Assembly: GCA_003527145.1 (NCBI GenBank)
Contig: DPSW01000396.1
Coordinates: 6,493 to 14,265 of the forward strand
DNA from: Clostridiaceae bacterium
GTDB taxonomy: Bacteria; Bacillota; Clostridia; Lutisporales; Lutisporaceae
Reading direction: 5' to 3'
Length of the DNA: 7,773 bases
Shown here: positions 5,885 through 7,773 of the stretch, piece by piece
Numbering within the stretch: position 1 is the first letter of the stretch
How the letters are laid out: the number at the start of each line of letters is the position of its first letter
Program-made: the position numbers and the translations under genes
Notes under the pieces: model-generated
The model's database searches: none
Told to the model about the DNA's origin: nothing
What the model saw: only the letters and a program-made list of their open reading frames with translations

Positions 5885-6358
5885 ATGATCATGAAAATTG
5901 GCATTATAGTTCATTCTCACACAGGCAACACCTATTCTGTTGCCGAAAGACTCAAGGAAAGATTAATGGTAACAGGACATTCACTGGCACTGGAAAGAGT
6001 AAGTGCTTTTAATGATGAGCAAGCAAAGGCCGGAAGCATCCGACTTAAAGAAGTTCCCGAGATCAGCGGATACGATGCACTGGTTTTCGCTGCTCCAGTG
6101 CAGGGTTTCTCACTTTCATCGGTTATGAAGGCCTATCTGACCCAAGTCCCAACATTGAAAAATAAAAAAGTTGCCTGCTTTGTCACCGAATTCTTCCCCT
6201 ATCCTTGGATGGGAGGGAATAGAGCAATCCTTCAAATGAAAAGTCTTTGTGAATCCAAGGGAGCCGAAATTTGCGGCACAGGTGTCATAAACTGGTCAAG
6301 TTCACAAAGGAATAGCATGATCGCACAACTTATTGAAAGATTGAGCAGCTCATTTTAA
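5885..6358 (+). CDS. Flavodoxin-like / FMN-binding oxidoreductase family protein
   Basis: This 157-residue single-domain protein has the flavodoxin fold: an initial strand KIGIIVHS, the phosphate-binding loop SHTGNTYSVA (11-20), the second flavin loop AAPVQGFSLSSVM (69-81) after the strand YDALVFA, and a third strand VACFVTEFF (96-104) followed by PWMGGNRAI. It is cytoplasmic and probably carries one- or two-electron transfer on FMN, or is a flavodoxin-like reductase; partners are not visible. AAAGGAG (5872-5878) lies 6 nt before ATG 5885, which I prefer over ATG 5891 (12 nt). It sits 61 bp after the aldolase-family gene with no terminator or promoter seen between, so co-transcription is likely. 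The pairing does not by itself define a pathway. No clear intrinsic terminator follows; the next gene converges from the other strand. Confidence 0.85.
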   Translation: MIMKIGIIVHSHTGNTYSVAERLKERLMVTGHSLALERVSAFNDEQAKAGSIRLKEVPEISGYDALVFAAPVQGFSLSSVMKAYLTQVPTLKNKKVACFVTEFFPYPWMGGNRAILQMKSLCESKGAEICGTGVINWSSSQRNSMIAQLIERLSSSF

Positions 6359-6506
6359 TTTTATCTTGTCATTCATTAGATATCTCTTCAGTTTAAACTA
6401 TTCTGTAAATATGAATATAAGAAGGGAGATATGAGGTATTTCCGGTTGCAGCCGAAGTTAATGTAGCTGTAAAAAACCATATCATATCGAACATTGAGCT
6501 GGTGAA

Positions 6507-6537
6507 GCGAATAGAGGCCGGAGCGGCCCCTATTCGC
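6507..6537 (-). repeat. Strong hairpin spanning the stop codon of the QueG-like gene
   Basis: Perfect arms GCGAATAG (6507-6514) and CTATTCGC (6530-6537) are followed, after one A-C mismatch, by GGCC/GGCC (6516-6519 and 6525-6528) with a 5-nt loop. This gives twelve pairs, GC-rich against an AT-rich background. The TAG stop of the QueG-like gene (6530-6532) is inside the arm. No T-run follows on either strand. Between two converging genes it may act as a bidirectional transcript-end structure, but it is not a standard intrinsic terminator. Confidence 0.5.
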
Positions 6538-7420
6538 GCAATATCTTACAGCTTCTGAGCAATACCTTTCTGCCTCTCCAGCCGAAGGCCCTGTTTCCAT
6601 ATCTTCTTATGAATTCCTTGTTGGAAATCCGGCTAAGCTCTTCACAATCAACGCTGTATATGAGATTCTTCTTGAATTCTTCCATTATTGTTTTTTCGAC
6701 CTTTTGATTATGGGGGCATACATCCTGGCAAACATCACAGCCCCATACCAATCGATGCTTCTTTAATATCCCTATATCCTCATCGTTAAGCTCTTCCTTC
6801 TTTTGGGTTATATAGGACTTGCATCTCAATGGATCTATTGTGAAATCTCCCAATATGCACTGCCCGGGACAGCTTCTTACACAGTTAAAGCATTTGAGGC
6901 AGGTCCTTCCCTGGGGCCTATCCGCTTCAAAGGGATAATTGTTGAGTATATAGCCGATGAACACATAAGAGCCGTATTTGTCTGTTATTATGTGGTTATT
7001 GATCCCCCAAAAGCCAAGGCCGGCTTTATAAGCCAGATATCTGTCGCTTAAGGGGCCTGCATCCACAAAAGCCTTATAATGAAACCCCTCTATTCTCCGG
7101 TCCAAAAATCTTCCAATGGCTTCAAGCTTTTCCTTGACTATTATATGGTAATCTATACTATAAGCATATTTGGACAGGTTAGCTCCCTCTGCGTTCCCCG
7201 TATAATAAGGGAATAGGCATACTATGATCGATTCCACATCCTCCAGGGTCAGGCTCGGATATATCCTTCTTTCAAAATCCTTTTCCTCAAGGCCTGATAT
7301 ATGCCCTCTTTCAATCTGTCTTCTCCATACTTTTTCGCAGTCATAGTATGGCCCCGGGGGAGCTATTCCTACATATTCTATATTTATTGAATTGCAAAAC
7401 CTTATCAGTTCTTCCTTCAT
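6530..7420 (-). CDS. queG: QueG-like double [4Fe-4S] protein (epoxyqueuosine reductase family)
   Basis: This 296-residue protein matches the QueG family, cobalamin-dependent enzymes that reduce epoxyqueuosine to queuosine in tRNA position 34. An N-terminal DUF1730-like region ([21 protein letters not shown]) leads to [10 protein letters not shown] (118-127; Asp120 matches the catalytic Asp of QueG) and [10 protein letters not shown] (130-139). Eight cysteines then form two ferredoxin-type clusters: [11 protein letters not shown] (Cys174, 177, 180, 184), Cys200, and [12 protein letters not shown] (Cys228, 231, 235). Two oddities: GINNH follows the GLGFWG motif where QueG usually has GKNT/S, and the protein ends shortly after WRGRKVLLR, without the RNA-IALGN-type continuation common in the family. 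It may thus be a shortened paralogue, and the symbol is provisional. The frame opens at GTG 7438, but GGAAGG lies about 6 nt before ATG 7420, which I prefer. No other queuosine gene is nearby. Confidence 0.82.
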   Translation of the reverse strand: MKEELIRFCNSINIEYVGIAPPGPYYDCEKVWRRQIERGHISGLEEKDFERRIYPSLTLEDVESIIVCLFPYYTGNAEGANLSKYAYSIDYHIIVKEKLEAIGRFLDRRIEGFHYKAFVDAGPLSDRYLAYKAGLGFWGINNHIITDKYGSYVFIGYILNNYPFEADRPQGRTCLKCFNCVRSCPGQCILGDFTIDPLRCKSYITQKKEELNDEDIGILKKHRLVWGCDVCQDVCPHNQKVEKTIMEEFKKNLIYSVDCEELSRISNKEFIRRYGNRAFGWRGRKVLLRSCKILRE

Positions 7421-7451
7421 TTGCATCCTTCCAGTCACCTTTTACTCAATT

Positions 7452-7511
7452 CTTGAATTTAATACTATCTATATAATATCAAAAACCGTCATAATTTACT
7501 TGAATTTAATA
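7452..7511 (+). repeat. 13-bp direct repeat in the divergent intergenic region
   Basis: CTTGAATTTAATA occurs at 7452-7464 and again at 7499-7511, 47 bp apart. The second copy includes the -35 of the ABC transporter promoter. The first copy is followed 7 bp later by TATAAT (7472-7477), too close to serve as a standard -35/-10 pair. It may be a duplicated promoter segment or paired sites for a regulator. In AT-rich DNA it could also be chance. Confidence 0.4.
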
Positions 7512-7528
7512 TCATATATTGCTATATT
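7500..7528 (+). promoter_or_regulatory. Sigma-A type promoter of the ABC transporter gene
   Basis: TTGAAT (7500-7505) and TATATT (7523-7528) are separated by 17 bp, and TGC just before the -10 adds the extended -10 element. The -10 is 34 bp upstream of the ATPase start codon. The -35 lies within a 13-bp sequence that is repeated at 7452-7464. Confidence 0.65.
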
Positions 7529-7562
7529 TATTTGTGAAATACAGGCAGGATGGGGGGAGAAA

Positions 7563-7773
7563 ATGATTGAAGTTGAAGCTTTGAATAAAAGCTTTAAGGT
7601 TGCAAAAAGAGGTGCCGGCGTCGGTGCCGCATTAAAATCCTTGTTCAAACCTGATTATTCCAGAGTTCAAGCCTTAGAGGACATTTCTTTTAAAATCGAT
7701 GAAAGCGAAATAGTGGGCTACATAGGGCCTAATGGTGCAGGCAAGTCAACTACCATTAAAATCATAAGCGGAA
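7563..7773 (+). CDS. ABC transporter ATP-binding protein (partial, 3' end off window)
   Basis: The first 70 codons are visible. The protein opens with [15 protein letters not shown], continues through [20 protein letters not shown] (26-45) and reaches the Walker A loop GPNGAGKST (55-63), which binds ATP. The SLFxPDYSRVxAL insertion before the 'DISF' strand is what I recall of the uncharacterised COG4586 group of ABC-2-type exporters, in which membrane genes usually follow directly. The other ATPase motifs (Q-loop, signature, Walker B) are beyond the right edge. ATG 7563 is favoured by the normal N-terminus, with a purine-rich GGGGAG only 3 nt upstream; this short spacing may lower translation. 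A promoter lies at 7500-7528. The gene is divergent from the QueG-like gene. Confidence 0.9.
   Translation, partial: MIEVEALNKSFKVAKRGAGVGAALKSLFKPDYSRVQALEDISFKIDESEIVGYIGPNGAGKSTTIKIISG

Noticed and set aside
6376..6432. Imperfect inverted repeat (ATATCTC-TTC / GAAGGGAGATAT) after the flavodoxin-like gene as a terminator
   Set aside because: The arms are bulged, the loop is long and no T-run follows, so it does not meet the criteria for an intrinsic terminator.
6431..6466. Plus-strand 11-codon frame (MRYFRLQPKLM) with GAAGGGAGAT directly upstream
   Set aside because: The ribosome-like sequence is close to the ATG, but the frame is tiny, has no clear promoter and lies in a convergent intergenic region; probably chance.
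6388..6600. Minus-strand 70-codon frame overlapping the end of the QueG-like gene
   Set aside because: It is out of frame with the conserved QueG-like C-terminus, has no good ribosome site and shows no recognisable motif; considered a shadow frame. It also does not restore a typical QueG tail by frameshift.

Overview
The window looks like chromosomal DNA from a low-GC, Gram-positive anaerobe of the Clostridia/Tissierellia type. The sequence is AT-rich, with strong AGGAGG-type ribosome sites, Gly/Ala codons mixed with frequent ATA/AGA, an S-layer-homology (SLH) surface protein, a MATE exporter, a flavodoxin-like protein and a short QueG-type Fe-S protein. The lineage is an inference from protein style; no rRNA or other marker is present. 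I see no tRNA, rRNA, CRISPR array, insertion sequence or phage gene.

Left part (1-3258), all genes on the minus strand. The 5' part of a secreted SLH protein with an amidohydrolase-like domain runs off the left edge and has a near-consensus promoter. Upstream of it are a four-helix membrane protein with a TTG start, a possible 23-residue small ORF with a strong ribosome site, and a complete MATE-family exporter that ends in a strong intrinsic terminator.

Middle part (3259-4728), a small regulatory module. A TetR-family repressor gene and, downstream of it on the same strand, a seven-helix membrane protein of unknown function each carry the identical 13-bp palindrome TGAACATTGTTCA just upstream of the start codon. 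A terminator hairpin separates the two genes. The arrangement suggests one TetR protein controlling its own gene and the membrane protein gene. The repressor gene is divergent from the next operon.

Right part (4729-7773). On the plus strand, a two-gene unit encodes a PLP-dependent threonine-aldolase-family enzyme and a flavodoxin-like protein. It converges on a minus-strand gene for a QueG-like (epoxyqueuosine reductase family) double [4Fe-4S] protein, whose stop codon lies inside a strong hairpin. Divergent from that gene, behind a good promoter, the first 70 codons of an ABC transporter ATPase run off the right edge.

No gap between likely genes exceeds 300 bases. The larger ones (1363-1634, 2982-3258, 6359-6529) hold terminators, hairpins and a few very short ORFs. 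No obvious large new system is present. The points most worth a second look are the TetR/seven-helix module with paired operators, the SLH-amidohydrolase fusion, the atypical active-site residues of the aldolase-family and QueG-like enzymes, and the small ORF near 1500.
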